DNA from: an uncultured bacterium
GTDB lineage: Bacteria > Planctomycetota > UBA1135 > UBA2386
Direction: 5' to 3'
Assembly: GCA_938003515.1 (NCBI GenBank)
Contig: CALKYL010000021.1
Location: 1-6,786, forward strand
DNA: 6,786 nt
Position 1 is the stretch's first letter. The number at the start of each line of letters is the position of its first letter. The position numbers and the translations under genes were made by a program. The notes under the pieces are model-generated. The model was not told the origin of the DNA. It was given only the letters and a program-made list of their open reading frames with translations, and ran no database searches. Below are positions 6,086-6,786 of the stretch, in pieces.

Positions 6086-6712
6086 GTGAGCCTCTGGTCC
6101 GCCGTGCTGCGGGTCGTCGGCGCGATCGCGCTGCTGTTCTACCCGGTGTTCGTCTGGCTCGGGCTCTCGGCCGGCTCGGCGCGCCACGTCGCGCTGGTCC
6201 TGCTGCTCGTCATGGCGCCGGCGCTGGTGCTGCGGCTGCGGCAGAGCGCGCGCCAGGCGGTGCGCGGCCTCGCGGCGGTGCCGCTCAGCATCGTCGCCGT
6301 GCTGGCGGTCGCGGCGGTGCTCGACGCGCACGACCTGATCCTCGCGGTGCCGGTCTGCACCAACGCGGTCCTGCTCGTCGCCTTCGGCAGCACGCTGCGG
6401 CGCGGCTCGATGCCGATGATCGAGCGCTTCGCGCGGCTGACCGAGAAGGACCTCGGCCCGGAGCAGCAGGCCTGGTGCCGGCTGTGGACCAAGGCGTGGT
6501 GCGCGTTCTTCGTCGCCAACGGGGCGACCGCCGCGGCGCTCGCGGCCCTCGCGCCGCGGTCGTGGTGGGCGCTGTACAACGGCCTTGTGTGCTACGGCCT
6601 GATCGGCGCGATGTTCGCGCTCGAATGGGTGCTGCGCCGGCGCCGGTTCCCGCAGCTGCGCCACGGCAAGGCCGACCGCGAGCGGATCCATCACGAGGAG
6701 GCCGGCGCGTGA
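6086..6712 (+). CDS. Polytopic membrane protein, COG4648-like, of aryl-polyene-type loci
   Basis: A protein of 208 residues with about six hydrophobic segments at roughly 10-27, 34-50, 63-79, 84-101, 138-156 and 161-183, ending in a charged cytoplasmic-type tail. PMIERFARL (110-118), the aromatic WTKAWCAFFVANG (134-146) and YNGLVCYGLIGAMFALEW (164-181) match what I recall as hallmarks of the COG4648 family, which sits between the carrier protein and the AMP ligase in aryl polyene clusters. Its biochemical role is not established. The start is ambiguous: GTG 6086 is 10 bases after GGGGGA (6070-6075), while in-frame GTG 6077 is too close to it, so I prefer 6086. The gene begins 34 bases after the carrier protein stop and overlaps the next gene by 4 bases, as in a tight operon. 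Confidence 0.85.
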   Translation: MSLWSAVLRVVGAIALLFYPVFVWLGLSAGSARHVALVLLLVMAPALVLRLRQSARQAVRGLAAVPLSIVAVLAVAAVLDAHDLILAVPVCTNAVLLVAFGSTLRRGSMPMIERFARLTEKDLGPEQQAWCRLWTKAWCAFFVANGATAAALAALAPRSWWALYNGLVCYGLIGAMFALEWVLRRRRFPQLRHGKADRERIHHEEAGA

Positions 6713-6786
6713 GCCTTTCGGCGCTGCTCCACCACCACGGCCGGCCCGACGCGGTCGTCGCCCGCGGCGGCGGCCGCGCGGTGACC
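6709..6786 (+). CDS. N-terminus of a probable AMP-dependent acyl ligase (partial)
   Basis: Only the first 26 codons are visible. GTG 6709 overlaps the previous stop in a GTGA arrangement, and GAGGAG (6695-6700) lies 8 bases upstream, a strong ribosome site. The fragment MSLSALLHHHGRPDAVVARG ends GGRAVT at the edge. It resembles the opening of acyl-CoA synthetase-like AMP ligases, where a short helix is followed by a strand and then (T)(W/Y)xEL. Gene order (carrier protein, COG4648-type protein, ligase) points the same way. No catalytic motif is in view, so the assignment rests mainly on context. The enzyme would activate the aryl or acyl starter for loading onto the carrier protein. Confidence 0.6.
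   Translation, partial: MSLSALLHHHGRPDAVVARGGGRAVT

Noticed and set aside
3495..6089. Plus-strand open frame of 864 codons
   Set aside because: It is antisense to the flavoenzyme gene and then overlaps the carrier protein out of frame. Composition is Arg/Ala/Glu/Val-rich without motifs, while the opposite strand carries clear flavoprotein motifs.

Overview
The window is GC-rich chromosomal DNA with two parts that look functionally unrelated. The left part (about 1-3500) encodes secreted proteins on the minus strand. The right part (about 3858-6786) is one edge of a carrier-protein-dependent biosynthetic locus of aryl-polyene type. The GC content, the secreted proteins with short RCC1-type repeats and the poor Shine-Dalgarno sites on the minus-strand genes suggest a high-GC planctomycete or a similar large-genome bacterium. 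That is an inference from style; no marker gene is present.

Left part, read on the minus strand: a secreted protein of unknown function (about 3459 down to 1896) is followed after 4 bases by a large secreted RCC1-like repeat protein that starts at 1891 and runs off the left edge (630 residues visible, about thirteen repeats of about 41 residues). The two look like one transcription unit. The first gene has two lesions or peculiarities. A one-base frame change near 2811 splits it into two overlapping reading frames. Its signal peptide is preceded by five perfect copies of the heptamer AGCTTCG, which leave the nearest ATG (3515) one repeat unit out of frame.

Middle (about 3500-3857): roughly 360-400 bases with no convincing gene, holding the heptamer array, a possible minus-strand promoter and a GC-rich hairpin after the flavoenzyme gene.

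Right part: a flavoprotein with flavin-dependent halogenase signatures (5621 down to 3858, minus) diverges across a 139-base gap from a plus-strand operon. That operon holds an acyl carrier protein (5761-6051), a polytopic membrane protein of the COG4648 type (6086-6712), and the first 26 codons of a gene overlapping it by 4 bases (6709 onward), most likely an AMP-dependent acyl ligase. This order matches aryl polyene and xanthomonadin-type pigment loci, where an acyl starter or chain is carried on small dedicated carrier proteins. The neighbouring halogenase-like enzyme suggests that the product or a carrier-bound precursor could be halogenated or otherwise oxidised. Most of the pathway must lie to the right of the window.
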